A DNA stretch of 64,000 nt from Prostheceraeus crozeri (GCA_907163375.1 CAJQUW010011254.1:62001-126000); one strand, 5' to 3'. Positions 32,401 to 42,368 are shown, counted from the stretch's first letter. The notes: generated by a model from the sequence alone, not told the origin. A program made the numbers and translations.

Positions 32401-33991
32401 AATACTAGCTGATCTTTTTGAAAACTTTCGTGGTATGTGTTTAGAATATTACGGAATAGATCCATGTTATTGTTATTCTACACCAGGTTTAACATGGTTA
32501 GCAGGATTAAAACATACAAATGTTAAACTTAAACATTATAAAGGAAATACATATGATAAATTATTATTTTTTGAATCTGGAATTAGAGGTGGAGTTTCAT
32601 CAGTTTTAGGTAATAGATATGTTAAATATTATAATAAGAAAGTAAATCCTGATGATTATGGAATAATGAAACCTTTATCTCCAGAAGAAAAAGAAAAAAT
32701 ATTAGAAAGTTTTCGAACGAAACGAGAAGGAGTAGAACGTGAAAATGCAATTGATGAAATCATGAGAGAAAACTATTTGTTATATTATGATTTTAATAGC
32801 TTATATTCTTCTTGCATGATACAAGAATTACCAACAGGTGAAATGTTATGGTGTAATATTCTAGATTATCAAAAAACATATGATGGAAATTATAATCATG
32901 GTTATATATATGAAGTTGATTTAGTATACCCTGATGAAATAAAAGATAAAACAAAATATTTTCCTTTCTGTCCCGAAAACAAAATTCCTAATATAGAAGA
33001 TTTTTCAGATTATCAAAAATCTTTAATTCCTAAGAAATACAGACCAACAAAAAAACTTATGTTAACACAAAGCAATAAAGGAAAGTATGTTGTTGAAGGA
33101 AGAATGCTAGATTGGTATTTAGATCATGGAATGATTCTCACCAAAATACATCGAAAACTATTTTATCAAAAATCTAGGTGGTTAAAAAATTATATAGAGT
33201 TCAATATTGAAAAACGTAAAATAGCTAAAAGAAATAAAGATGATTTTGGAAACGTGTTCTTCAAATTAATGAATAATGCATTTTATGGTAAGACTTTAGA
33301 AAATGTGCGTAATAGACAAAATATTGAAATAGGTTATGATAAAGATAGGTTTCAAAATTTAACAAGGAAACCTACATATAAAAGAACTACTAGATTTAGT
33401 GATGAAATATGTGCTGTACATTTACGTCGAATTAGCGTAAAACATGATAAGTTTAATTTTATTGGTTTCACTATATTAGAATTAGCTAAACTATTTATGT
33501 ATAAATTTATATATGATTATTTAGCACCTGATTATGCCAAAAAATATAAATTACACTTTACATATACCGATTCTGTTTTCTTAGAATTAACAATACCGTA
33601 TAATTCTACACTTGATGAAGAAATAGATAAAATAAAAGATATCATTCATCCTTCTGATTTATGTAAAGTAAAAGATGAATTAGAAGGAAATGAAGATTTC
33701 ATAACAGAAGCTATATTTTTAAAATCTAAATATTACTGTTATGATACAACTAATAATATTAAAACACATAAAACATTAAAAGGAATTTCAAAGGCATCAG
33801 TGGCTAATCAAATAACATTTCAAGATTATAAAAATGTATTATTTAATAATGAAATAAAAACAGCATGTAATTATAGACTTAATTCAAAAAAACATAACAT
33901 GTATTTAAAAGAAGAACATAAATTAGCATTAGATCCATTTGATGATAAAAGAAAAATTTTACCTGATGGAATAACTACTGAACCTTTTTAA
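29421..33991 (+). CDS. POLB: Protein-primed family B DNA polymerase
   Basis: The open frame of about 1,509 residues (from 29462) includes the exonuclease motifs YCDFEAYN (D621), YNGSKYDFHLI (~813) and YLQIDVLILADLF (~978). The polymerase motifs are YYDFNSLYSS (~1110), KLMNNAFYGKT (~1268) and YTDSVF (~1370). Other domains are CFLWSIIAHLHP near residue 255, a coiled-coil insert (~410-540), a C2H2-like finger (CLQCMTSFRTKEEMNRHLENC spans ~570-590) and an HNH/endonuclease-VII-like finger (CYYCGREF ... DHDHLNGLYRGAAHNSCN, ~749-797). The true ATG is probably 29421. It starts a C2H2 finger (FYCVLC) whose His pair falls in the main frame, so a one-base break lies at 29470-29474. The enzyme would replicate the element from terminal protein primers. 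Confidence 0.95.
29671..29796 (+). repeat. In-frame hairpin repeats, copies 2 and 3, in the polymerase gene
   Basis: Copy 2 (29671-29700) and copy 3 (29769-29796) both encode TEGSRASP. Copy 3 has the perfect GAACC-GAA-GGTTC stem (29772-29784). A tandem GAAGC(T/G)GAACGAACC doublet precedes it. Both copies keep the reading frame. Confidence 0.85.
31358..31443 (+). repeat. Inverted pair of hairpin repeats in the polymerase gene (copies 4 and 5)
   Basis: Copy 4 (31358-31386) encodes NRTESSRASPDS. Copy 5 (31414-31443) is the same element inverted and encodes GQALEPSVC. The pair flanks ~27 bp. Both are in frame and lie between the first exonuclease motif and the next conserved block. Confidence 0.8.
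32150..32220 (+). repeat. Second in-frame hairpin family in the polymerase gene
   Basis: Two copies of GGCTCACAGTCGAAGACTGA (32150-32176, and 32191-32220 with two changes) encode CGSQSKTD twice, 12 bp apart. The core CAGTC-GAA-GACTG is a 5-bp stem with the same GAA loop as the GAACC family. Confidence 0.8.
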
Positions 33992-34078
33992 TTTTCTAAT
34001 TTCTAAGATAGACAAATTTGATATATACATAAAATAAAAAATAATAAAATATTATAACACTATATTTGTATATTTTTA

Positions 34079-34845
34079 TCACTCCGCGAAAATATTTTCT
34101 ATAACTCTTTCATGATTTTTTTTATCAATATTAATTGTAATGAAGCCATAATCTTTTGACCAAGCATTGTTACACGATTGTTTAAATTCATCTTTATTTC
34201 TTACACATAAAGCTCTTAACAAATCACTTAGGTTTCTTGCATTTATTTCAAATAGTATAAATATATTTGCATTCTTTCTAATAACACTTCCATCTAATGA
34301 ATACATACTTTGTGTTAAATAAAATACACTACAGTTATTATGTCTACCTCTTGTGAAATAATTTCTCTGAACTGACTGATTTCTATCATTAACACAATCA
34401 TCAAAAATTACACAATGTTTCATTGTTTTATCTAGTTTACTAGGATCTTGCATATTACCACTATCATCTATTAATTGTATCTTTATATGGTTATTTTTAT
34501 TAGATTCTACTAACTGATTATTTTTTGCTGCTTCTTCACACCACGAACTTATTTCTTCTTCATCTTCAGATTTTTCATATTCTTTGAATAATGAAGCAAT
34601 TGCTGTTTTTTTAAGATTATTTTCAAATCCATATTTTAAAAATTGATAGACGGGTTGTTCTGCCGTTGTTGTATAAATTATAAGATTGTTATAATCCAAA
34701 AAGTTTGGAGTCGTTAAAATTTTAAATAATAGATATGTTTTTCCACATCCTGATCTTCCACAAATAACTGACAAAACTTTATTAGATAAATTTGGATGAT
34801 GATTAAATCTAAGTTTTTTTTATTAAATGGAGGTAGTTCACTCAT
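34079..34845 (-). pseudogene. ATP: FtsK/HerA-type genome-packaging ATPase, one frame break near the N-terminus
   Basis: Walker A is GRSGCGKTYLL, near the N-terminus. Walker B is HCVIFDDCV. A sensor-like FYLTQS follows, then RKNANIFILFE, all typical of the A32/FtsK-HerA packaging ATPases of Polintons and related viruses. Length about 255 residues. The ATG at 34845-34843 (MSELPPFNKKN) is in one frame and the rest in the -1 frame. The change lies in an eight-A run (coding sense; 34814-34821) containing the slippery heptamer A-AAA-AAC. The enzyme would pump DNA into a capsid. Confidence 0.88.
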
Positions 34846-34936
34846 TTTTAATAAAAAAAAATTATTTTTATTTTTTTTATTTTTTGTTTCTAAAGAAGAA
34901 GAAGAAAATTAGACTTCTCTAGCTTCGCGTAGGAGT

Positions 34937-35725
34937 TTATACCTCCCGAACCAAAAGATCTATCATAATCTCTTCACCTCCAAAATTTATTTCTTGTCCT
35001 TTTTCATCAGTGATTCTCATGTTAATGTTGTTAATAGTTTTTCTTGTAATAGGGAAATATATTAATGTTTGTGGAAATACATTTAATCTATAACCAATGG
35101 GTACAGTAAAAGCTGGAAAACTGAATATTAAATTTGATAATTTACCATTTATATATCCTCCTTCAATAATGTCACAATGTACAACAATTGAATTTATTTC
35201 AGTTATTTTTGGAATCTTCTCACCTAAATGATAACCTTGACTATAGGTTTGTTTATTAAATCCTAATAGCTTTGACAATGATCTATCATGATTAAAATCA
35301 ACTTGATGATTTTCGTCTAAAGTAAGAGAAAATTTATTAACTGCTGGTTCAACTGCAAAATGTAATTGTTTCTTATCTTTAAATGGTATACCTAAATGTC
35401 TCTTAATTTCATTTGATATTGATTCAACTTCGTAAGAACCAGCAAGAAAAGTTAGTATTTTCCATGTTTTGCCTTTATCAGTAGAATATCTAAATTGATC
35501 ATTCACATCTTTGATAACGTTTTGAATAGTGTTAAATGTAGATAAACTAGTCAATGCAATTTGATAATTTTTATTTTGTTCCAAATGTAGAATGGGTTCT
35601 AAATTACAAGTGTGTGATGAAGTAGTTGTTGTAATTTTTAACGTCGTACTAAATTTTGATGAACCCAAAATCTCTGTTAAATTTTCTAAATGATTATTAA
35701 TTTTGTCTAAATCTGCTGAACACAT
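34937..35725 (-). CDS. mCP: Penton-like minor capsid protein candidate
   Basis: 262 residues, intact. The C-terminal two thirds show the strand pattern of Polinton/virophage penton proteins: SNEIKRHLGIPF, NKFSLTL, SLSKLLGF, IVVHCDIIEGGYINGKLSNL, YRLNVFPQTLIYFPI and the closing INNINMRITDEKGQEINFGG with MIDLLVR. These proteins form single jelly rolls at capsid vertices. The gene lies directly upstream of the ATPase on the same strand (35725 to 34937, ATPase from 34845), suggesting one late transcription block. Confidence 0.75.
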   Translation of the reverse strand: MCSADLDKINNHLENLTEILGSSKFSTTLKITTTTSSHTCNLEPILHLEQNKNYQIALTSLSTFNTIQNVIKDVNDQFRYSTDKGKTWKILTFLAGSYEVESISNEIKRHLGIPFKDKKQLHFAVEPAVNKFSLTLDENHQVDFNHDRSLSKLLGFNKQTYSQGYHLGEKIPKITEINSIVVHCDIIEGGYINGKLSNLIFSFPAFTVPIGYRLNVFPQTLIYFPITRKTINNINMRITDEKGQEINFGGEEIMIDLLVREV

Positions 35726-35790
35726 TTTTTAGTTAAAATTTTAAATAAATATTTTTTATAAAAAATTAAAAACAACAACATATTTCAGCT

Positions 35791-35842
35791 ACGGGCGAAG
35801 CCCTAGAACATTCGGGAGTTCTTCGGCGAAGCCCTAGAACAT
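35791..35842 (-). repeat. Hairpin repeats, copies 6a and 6b, in the gene gap
   Basis: Two copies of GGCGAAGCCCTAGAACATTC-like sequence (35791-35815 and 35821-35842) lie in tandem between two genes. The second supplies the TAG stop (35836-35834, minus) of the upstream gene. Confidence 0.8.
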
Positions 35843-36646
35843 ACTTTTATAATCCTCTTCATTTAGAATCTTCTTTTCTAACAGTCTTTTCAATATAGCA
35901 TGAATTTCATTGAAACTAGAATTATGTCCTTCTTTTATTGCAGATATTAAAATATTTAATCTATTTAGTAATTCTTGTGGATCATCTGGTAAAAATACAA
36001 TTGTTTCAGTTTTCTGTTTTTCAGATAAACCTTTCCCTACTTTAACTCCCGTTGATAATAAATTTTTTAATTGTTTGTAACGTCTAAGAGATTTTACTGC
36101 ACCAACTCTGTCTAACATAGCTTTATATTTTATGAGATCTTCTACAGAATAATTATTTAAATCTGCTCCTCTTAAAAGATTAACAAAATTTCTATCTAAA
36201 TTAAAAGGAGATTTATCTGGTGAAAAAATTATACCTCGAAAAGGTTGTGGAAATATTTCTTTTTGTCCGAGATAAAATCTAGGTATTGTTTTTCCATCTA
36301 TAAATGAAATAGAATGTTCAAATTGCATAGATTTTGGTAATTTCTTATTAATGTTTGATTCTAGTAATCCATAGTCATCTAATATAGTTTTGTGCTCTGG
36401 ATCTGTTATATCAATTTGTTTATCATTATTTGCACTTTCTTTTTCAAGAGTTTTAAATGGTTTCATAGTTTTCTCAAAATCAGTTTTTACTTGCTCGGTT
36501 TGCTGCATTTTTTCAAACATATCAGATTGAATACCAGCTTTTATCATTCTATGTTGAAGATGATTTTCTTTCATAATATTTCTTTGTTTTATTAACTCTT
36601 CTAATTGTTTTATTCTTTTAAAATTATCAGCTCTAATTTTATCCAT
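35834..36646 (-). CDS. Conserved Polinton-type protein of unknown role
   Basis: 270 residues. The N-terminal half is helical and charged (EELIKQRNIMKENHLQHRMI). The C-terminal half has blocks I recall from other animal Polintons: YLGQKEIFPQPFRGI, YKAMLDRVGAVKSLRRYKQL, a VFLPDDPQELLNRLNILIS block and FNEIHAILKRLLEKKIL. No enzymatic motif. It lies in the capsid-side cluster, so a virion or assembly role is plausible. The stop codon lies in a hairpin repeat. Confidence 0.6.
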   Translation of the reverse strand: MDKIRADNFKRIKQLEELIKQRNIMKENHLQHRMIKAGIQSDMFEKMQQTEQVKTDFEKTMKPFKTLEKESANNDKQIDITDPEHKTILDDYGLLESNINKKLPKSMQFEHSISFIDGKTIPRFYLGQKEIFPQPFRGIIFSPDKSPFNLDRNFVNLLRGADLNNYSVEDLIKYKAMLDRVGAVKSLRRYKQLKNLLSTGVKVGKGLSEKQKTETIVFLPDDPQELLNRLNILISAIKEGHNSSFNEIHAILKRLLEKKILNEEDYKSMF

Positions 36647-36763
36647 TTTTAAAATATAATATTTGAATTTTGAACATTGGAATACAGCAAAAACATTTTA
36701 CTGAACAAATTATTTTTTTATTGCTTTGTTGTTTGACATCTTTTCGTTTAAAGTTTTCTCGTT

Positions 36764-37477
36764 TTAAGTTTTGTTTAATAAAGTTTTGCTTAAATTTTCG
36801 CTTAAAGTTTTTAGCTCTTCTAAAAAAAATTTGTCATTTTCTTCATTAGAAATTTTAGCATCACTGGAAATTTTGCCATCCTTTTTATTTTTATCATCAA
36901 CTTTTTCTGTCTGTGATTGAAATGATATTTGATTTACTTCATTAGCTATTTGATCAAATTTTTCAATCTCATCTAACGTAATAACATTATCATCACATAC
37001 TCTTTGAAAGTAGTAATGTAGTTTATCATAGACTTCTTTAATATGTAAATGCTTAGTTTTTAATGATTTTCGTTTCTTAGTTATTAAAGATTTATCTAAC
37101 ATTGTAACAAGTGAAGTTGCAAAAACACCCGTACCTGTTAAAGCTGTAGCAACTACTGGAATTACTAAAACACCTGAAGATATAACAATTGTCAAAGCAC
37201 CTAAACTTATTGTTAAGAATATGCCAATTCCTTGTGTTACATTCTTAACTTTGTTCCATCTCTTTCTTAATTTTTTATAATGCTCTAATCTTAATAATAA
37301 TTGAGATTCTTTATCTTTCATATACCTTACTCTATCTTTGTGTTTTTCTTTATTCATTTTTTCAATGTTAATCTTTTCAATGTCCATTAAAGTAGAACTA
37401 CGTTCATATGATAACGAAGGATATATTCTTGAGGTTCCTTCCATTTCTGAAGTTCCTTCCACTTTTGTTTCTTCCAT
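36764..37477 (-). CDS. Membrane protein with two hydrophobic segments
   Basis: 238 residues from the ATG at 37477 (MEETKVEGTSEMEGTS). The longer open frame begins in the terminal repeat and lacks a better start. An N-terminal charged helical region is followed by two adjacent hydrophobic stretches (VTQGIGIFLTISLGALTIVI and VLVIPVVATALTGTGVF), then a basic patch (KKRKSLKTKH) and an acidic/helical tail. The start lies ~10 bp inside the end of the right inverted repeat. A role in membranes or entry is possible but unproven; I recognise no family motif. Confidence 0.55.
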   Translation of the reverse strand: MEETKVEGTSEMEGTSRIYPSLSYERSSTLMDIEKINIEKMNKEKHKDRVRYMKDKESQLLLRLEHYKKLRKRWNKVKNVTQGIGIFLTISLGALTIVISSGVLVIPVVATALTGTGVFATSLVTMLDKSLITKKRKSLKTKHLHIKEVYDKLHYYFQRVCDDNVITLDEIEKFDQIANEVNQISFQSQTEKVDDKNKKDGKISSDAKISNEENDKFFLEELKTLSENLSKTLLNKT

Positions 37478-37487
37478 TTTTAAAGAA

Positions 37488-39052
37488 ATATTTTTAGTCA
37501 CATGATATATTTTAAAAACCTGAAAAATGGATTTAAAAGACGTTTTTAAAAATACTAATTTTCGGTGTCCTAGAACGGTCATGATTTTGGCGGGGGTGAA
37601 AATTGTAATTCTCAAATTTTGAGATTCTTAACTTTTATGATTTTTTCGGTGTCCTGGAACGGTCATGATTTAAGCGGTGAAAATTGTAATTCTCAAATTT
37701 GAGATTTTGAAAAATTTGAAAATTGGGTATTTTTAAAAACGCCCAAATTTGTGAATTTAGGTCTTCATAACCTGAAAAGGGTTCAAATTCATGAATTTAT
37801 GTCGTTTTTAAAAAGTACCATTTTTGAAAAAATGGTACTTTTTGAATGGACTAAATTCATGTATTTAGGTCTTAAAAACCTGAGAAAGGGTTCAAATTCA
37901 TGAATTTATGTCGTTTTTAAAGATACTATCTTTTTGAATTTTATGGTGTCCTGGAACGGTCTTTTGCCCATTACTATTGTGAAAGATCTGGAGCAAAAAT
38001 AATGCACTTTATTTGGGAGTTTGTTCATGGCTTGAAAGTTAAGCTTTATTATGCAGCCTTGATTGCAATGATAAAAATTCTCCATGTGTTGATGAACATG
38101 TGAAGCAAGCACACAGTCCAAGACCACATTATACATGAGCGACCATATTGGAAGATATACAAAGACTGTAAACTCGTGAGATATTTGGAAACTAAAGATA
38201 TCTGTGATGAGTAGAAGAATATCTATATGATAGCTTCTGACTTCTGGCGTATTGTCCGATATCTTCGTGGAGGACAAACTACACATTCCATTTCTTGCTG
38301 GCTCAGATGGTTCAGATAGTTCCCAATCGATTTCAGATCTACTGAAATGAATTTCAGACTTTTCCAGATGAATTGGAGATTCTCCAGTTGAACCTAAGAT
38401 CCTTTCAAAGTTGAGTTATTGACAGATATCTGAAATTCAATTAGAGAAATCTGAAATCCATTTAATGTCTGATATTCAGTTGGAAAGATCTGAAATAGAC
38501 ATGGAGGGTGCAGTTGGTTCCAAAAGTTAACATGCAGGGATGATAGAGAAGTTTTCGGTCTTTGAATATTACATAGTCTTTTCAAACGACTGCAACAAGT
38601 CTCCAAAACAAAGGCAAAACGTCAATCACCGAAAAAAAAATTTCAAAATTTTCCATTGGAAAATTTTCCGGAAAATTTTGAAAAAATTGGAAAATTTTCT
38701 GGAAAATTTTCCATTTGCATCACTTTACACTTTACTTCATCCTCTGTCACTGAATGATAACTCATTTGAAAGATCATGATCTGCAGATGATTTCTATAAT
38801 AACCAGTTTAACAAAATACCAATTTGTGCAACTTTTATGATCAAAAATTCGAAAAAATGGAGTCAACACCTTAAATGTCACAATTTTACCACTGGAAATA
38901 CATAGGATTGTGTTATCCTCTCTATTTCTGAAAAGCAAATGATCTGATCCGGCAGACGCGAAGTTTTGCAGTAGGTTAGAGGTGTACTCTGCTATGTGAA
39001 AGTTTTATGTACTACCTCGTTCCCTGCACAACTTCACGCTAGCTCCCGGACT
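37488..39052. repeat. Right terminal inverted repeat of the Polinton
   Basis: The inner block (about 37488-37980) and outer block (about 38720-39052) mirror the left end. The middle (about 37980-38720) is not shared with the left end except for GGAAAATTTT-type runs (about 38640-38720). Outer blocks contain GATCATGATCTGCAGATGAT. Confidence 0.85.
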
Positions 39053-39403
39053 ATCTCTTGATAGCACAATAGCAATTAGAGGATGGGTGCTTTTCATGAT
39101 GTACACATGACGTTGCAACAACATGATATTCGGCAACAGCTTATAGCTCTCTTATTGGATGAACGCTTGCCAATAATTGACAAATCTCAGTGACGAATGT
39201 CAAGATCCAGGGAGTGTGTTTCCGAACTCATGAGTTTTGACTAAATATAACTGAAAATATCTAAAACTGAATTTTGCTATTGAGAAGCGGCAAAACCGGG
39301 ACATGCACCTGTCCCGAAAGACAATTTCGGGACACCGGGACAAATTCGCCGAAACCGGGACTGTCCCGGTAAAACCGGGACGTCTGGTCACACTGGATTA
39401 ACT

Positions 39404-41633
39404 CAGCATCAAATTGAGAACAATGTTTGATAGTCGAGAAGCCTCAATGAAGATTTTGGAATTATGAGCTGAGATGATAAAAATGTTTCAAGAATGTAAT
39501 CTCAAACAAAACAATGAAATACTTGACTATTACTTTAAAAAGCAATCAGTAATGTGTATTGCACCCCAAGGTCTAATAAAACATTTGGGTGAAATTACGT
39601 GGATTTAGATCATTTGGACTATGGGTGCATGCATATTTCGACTGGAAGAGTGGGCAAAGGAGTTGTTCAATGAAGCTGATACGTACAGGGATGCGGAGTC
39701 GGATTACCTCTTACCCTCACGTTAATCGTGTGAGATTTCTCCTCCAAAAGCACATATTAAAATCGAAAGTGTACTCATGCTTTTTGAGGAAGGATGAGGG
39801 ATTTTCCTGCCTAGTAGAGACTGGAGAAAACTTTGTGAAGCACACATCAACAAGATGGGAGGAGCCGAGTCGCATGCATCCAACTTAAAGCGGCATTTGA
39901 TAAACTTTCATCGAAATTATAAATGATTGATAATTGATATAGAAATGATCACTAGGTTCAGGCAAGCCTATCATGATCTATGATGTAGGTTACCAGTTTT
40001 TTTAAAAATACTAGGCTATGTATACTTGCCACCCGGAGTGGCCACTCCGATCAAAATGACAGGACGCCGCATCCCTGCTACAACCAATTAGAATCTTGAC
40101 AACTCCAAGAAAATGTCAGCAGGAGAAAATTTCATGCCAAAAGATTAAGTTTTTGCAGATATTGTGTTACTGATGTCTAAGAAATATTTGATCAATTTCT
40201 AAAAACAAATATTTTGTGTGATTATTATGCGTTGGCTTGAAATTCTCAAATTGAAGCAGTTGAAACCCACCAGATACCCTATCAATTAGGATGAAAGTTT
40301 TCTGATGACAGGCAAAAACATCCGAATTAAGAAAATTAAACTTATTACAATATGCTCTATGCTGATTACCTACGAAATAAATGTCTTGATCAGCATCACG
40401 TGATATTCACTTTGCCGTGAGCCTGCAGAAAAAGGCTTCTTGGTTCTGACTGTGAGTTTGCCAGCTTAATGAGTTACTTTTCCAACATAGGTTGCAGGTG
40501 ACAGTGTGCCTGCTAAACAAAAATTAATTTGATGAAGTGGAATCTTTGACCAAAATCTATTAGTATATAGCAGCATGTGACTGCATGGGGTAAATTCAAC
40601 ATAGGCCTACACATAGTGTACATAGGCCAAATCTTATATGAAAGAACCATTGCATATTCGTTTCTGCATACGTCACGCACTCGAAGAAAGCAAGATTTTA
40701 TCCGATCGTCATAGCAATTTTGACTTATGGGAATCTAATTATCGTTATCGCTGATAAAATGAAATTAACGAATGACCGCATATTATCGATAACTCAAAAT
40801 GGCCTATGAACTGAAGATTACAACCTAGGCTCACCACCAACGTAGGTTCACCCACAACAACATTTTATACCGGTACCTGATCTACGAATTTCCATGTGAA
40901 TTAAGAAATATACCGACTTGGAGTTGATAGCAGGAATGCTTATGTTCTGAAGTGAATTAACCCTTTTCATACTCAAATTATTATCAAAATTTTCTTCAAA
41001 TGCAACTTGCGGGTGTTCTAGAGATATTCAGAAGTCGGGAGAGATGCCGAAGCGCATTGATTTCCTTTTTCTTTTCATTACAAATTTTTGCCATTTTGGG
41101 ATCAACTACTGTTGTCCCAGAAGATGCGGGTTAAAATGTTCTCAAGAAAATGCAATATGCATGAAAAGGAAACAAAATGCTCAGAACATTATTTGCTCAT
41201 GTATCACTTTCAAATGTCGCACACAAACATAGAAATAATTTCATGTTAATTGGGGAAGAAAAAACTTATTGGCTGTCATGTAACATTAACTATGTCTTAA
41301 GTAATCATTAATTATGTTCAACAGCAATCATATTTTCATTTCGAGATCTCGGTTTCGATGTTATCACATAATCGCTACACAAGATTGCATGAGTAAAAGC
41401 ACAGCATGATCCTATTTTCTAAAACATATGAAGATTTTCTACAATTTCAAGTTTAAACAATTTTCATTGCAACATATTTCACCAAGTTTAGAGAAAACAG
41501 CATTTTCTGAGGGATTTTGTATCAAATAATTTCTTTACAATCTCTGACTTGCAGGACTTCTATTTTACAGAATTTCTGTTGTTGATGTGTACATGTTAAA
41601 GAGGTAGATTATTTACATGTCTTCACATACTGC
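39404..41633. other. Mostly empty; one zinc-finger remnant
   Basis: AT-rich sequence flanking the hAT. Apart from the BED-like fragment listed separately I see no gene, terminal repeat or RNA. It lies downstream of the host gene on the minus strand and may be its 3' flank. Confidence 0.45.
39750..39927 (+). pseudogene. BED-type zinc-finger fragment
   Basis: One frame gives FSCLVETG. After a one-base change near 39833, a second gives LCEAHINKMGG followed by SNLKRHLINFHRNYK and a stop. The spacing of Cys and the His pair (KRHLINFH) is that of BED fingers found at hAT transposase N-termini. It is probably a relic of another hAT element, because the hAT at 14399-39395 has its own finger. Confidence 0.5.
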
Positions 41634-41769
41634 TCAAATTGCCTTCAGAAGTTTTAACATTGCAGGATTAACAGCGATACCTTTGAATTTGTAGTCCAAT
41701 GCAAAAAAATCTGCAATTTCGATTGTTTCCCGTTGCATGTCGTTAGACATTGTCGAGGTTTCGTCATTC
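41634..41769 (-). CDS. Host gene, last coding exon (exon C)
   Basis: The acceptor TTTCTCTCACGCAG (reading leftward, intron ending at 41770) opens an exon that starts one base into a codon. It reads NDETSTMSNDMQRETIEIAD, then FFALDYKFKGIAVNP, and ends at TGA (41636-41634). The previous exon B ends two bases into a codon (AAC AT), so the phases fit exactly, giving Met at the junction. The product is not recognised; it is helical and acidic here. Confidence 0.65.
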
Positions 41770-42146
41770 CTGCGTGAGAGAAAGATGATGAGTTACAGAA
41801 TTAATAAAATATATTTTGTTTTCAATTAAACTAAGATGAATTTGCAGTTACCTAAACATGTACGCAAGCAAGCACATACATCATAAGCATCCAAATCTCC
41901 AATTCACTTTTAATGTGAGCCTCAGAGATAAAATTGAGCATTGTACTCAGATTTTCACGATAATGCCAAAAGGGATAGGCTTCACTTTTCATGATTAAAT
42001 TTTCATTGCTGGGAAGCAAGGACTTTGGTCTTGTTTCCTTGAGCGTAATTTGATCATATAGCATACTTCAGCAATTAGACATTTCTAGCAAAAACAGTAT
42101 AACAGATGATAATCAAAAGCTTTTAAACCTAAGATCTTATACATGG

Positions 42147-42368
42147 TGTAATATCTCACTCTATGAGATTTGACATATTTCTATTCCTTAACTTTGTTTG
42201 AATATGTTCATGGTTTGAATACACACTCAGTTTTCTTATGCGTGTACGCTGTGTTTTTAGCCGAGAACCCATGTACCCTTTATACTGTGCATGCTAATGT
42301 GTATACTGATTAATACACCATAGAGTTGTAAAGATAGCAGATTAGATTACATCAGATCAGATATTACA
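42147..42368 (+). repeat. 5' LTR
   Basis: 222 bp, starts TGTAATATC and ends ATATTACA. The TG...CA ends are imperfectly inverted. It should hold the promoter; GTATACTGATTAATACACC lies near its end. Confidence 0.92.

Larger units (their letters stand above)
19137..39052. mobile_element. Polinton/Maverick element (19.9 kb)
   Basis: Long inverted repeats start AGTCCGGGAGCTAGCGTGAA at 19137 and mirror to end at 39052. The 5'-AG...CT-3' ends, the length and the gene set (protein-primed DNA polymerase B, retroviral-type integrase, adenain-like protease, packaging ATPase, capsid candidates) define a Polinton. I could not find the expected 6-bp duplication: flanks are AGTATC and ATCTCT. It sits in the 5' region of a hAT. 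Coding DNA is strikingly AT-rich compared with the flanks. Several one-base breaks suggest an inactive copy or consensus errors. Confidence 0.95.
14399..39395 (-). mobile_element. hAT transposon expanded by a Polinton and two MITEs
   Basis: The left end begins CAAGGTGACCAGA (14399) and the right end mirrors it as TCTGGTCACACTG (ending 39395). A perfect 8-bp duplication GATTAACT flanks it at 14391-14398 and 39396-39403. CCGGGACA-type motifs recur just inside both ends. The minus-strand transposase spans 18942 to 15102. Subtracting the Polinton and two MITEs leaves about 3.5 kb, an ordinary hAT length. The outer boundaries are strong evidence that everything between them was acquired after this hAT inserted. 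Confidence 0.85.

Noticed and set aside
37478..37615. Longer start for the two-segment membrane protein
   Set aside because: The extension lies in the terminal inverted repeat and lacks a better start; the ATG at 37477 has the same leader as other genes of the element.
19131..39058. 6-bp target duplication for the Polinton
   Set aside because: Flanks AGTATC and ATCTCT do not match; only partial overlap. I do not claim a duplication.
41852..42064. Minus-strand 70-codon open frame as a host exon
   Set aside because: It looks protein-like, but its reading frame ends in a stop at the only nearby donor (TTTAG|GTAACT) and its phase does not fit exon C. A single 47591-to-41770 intron explains the phases better.
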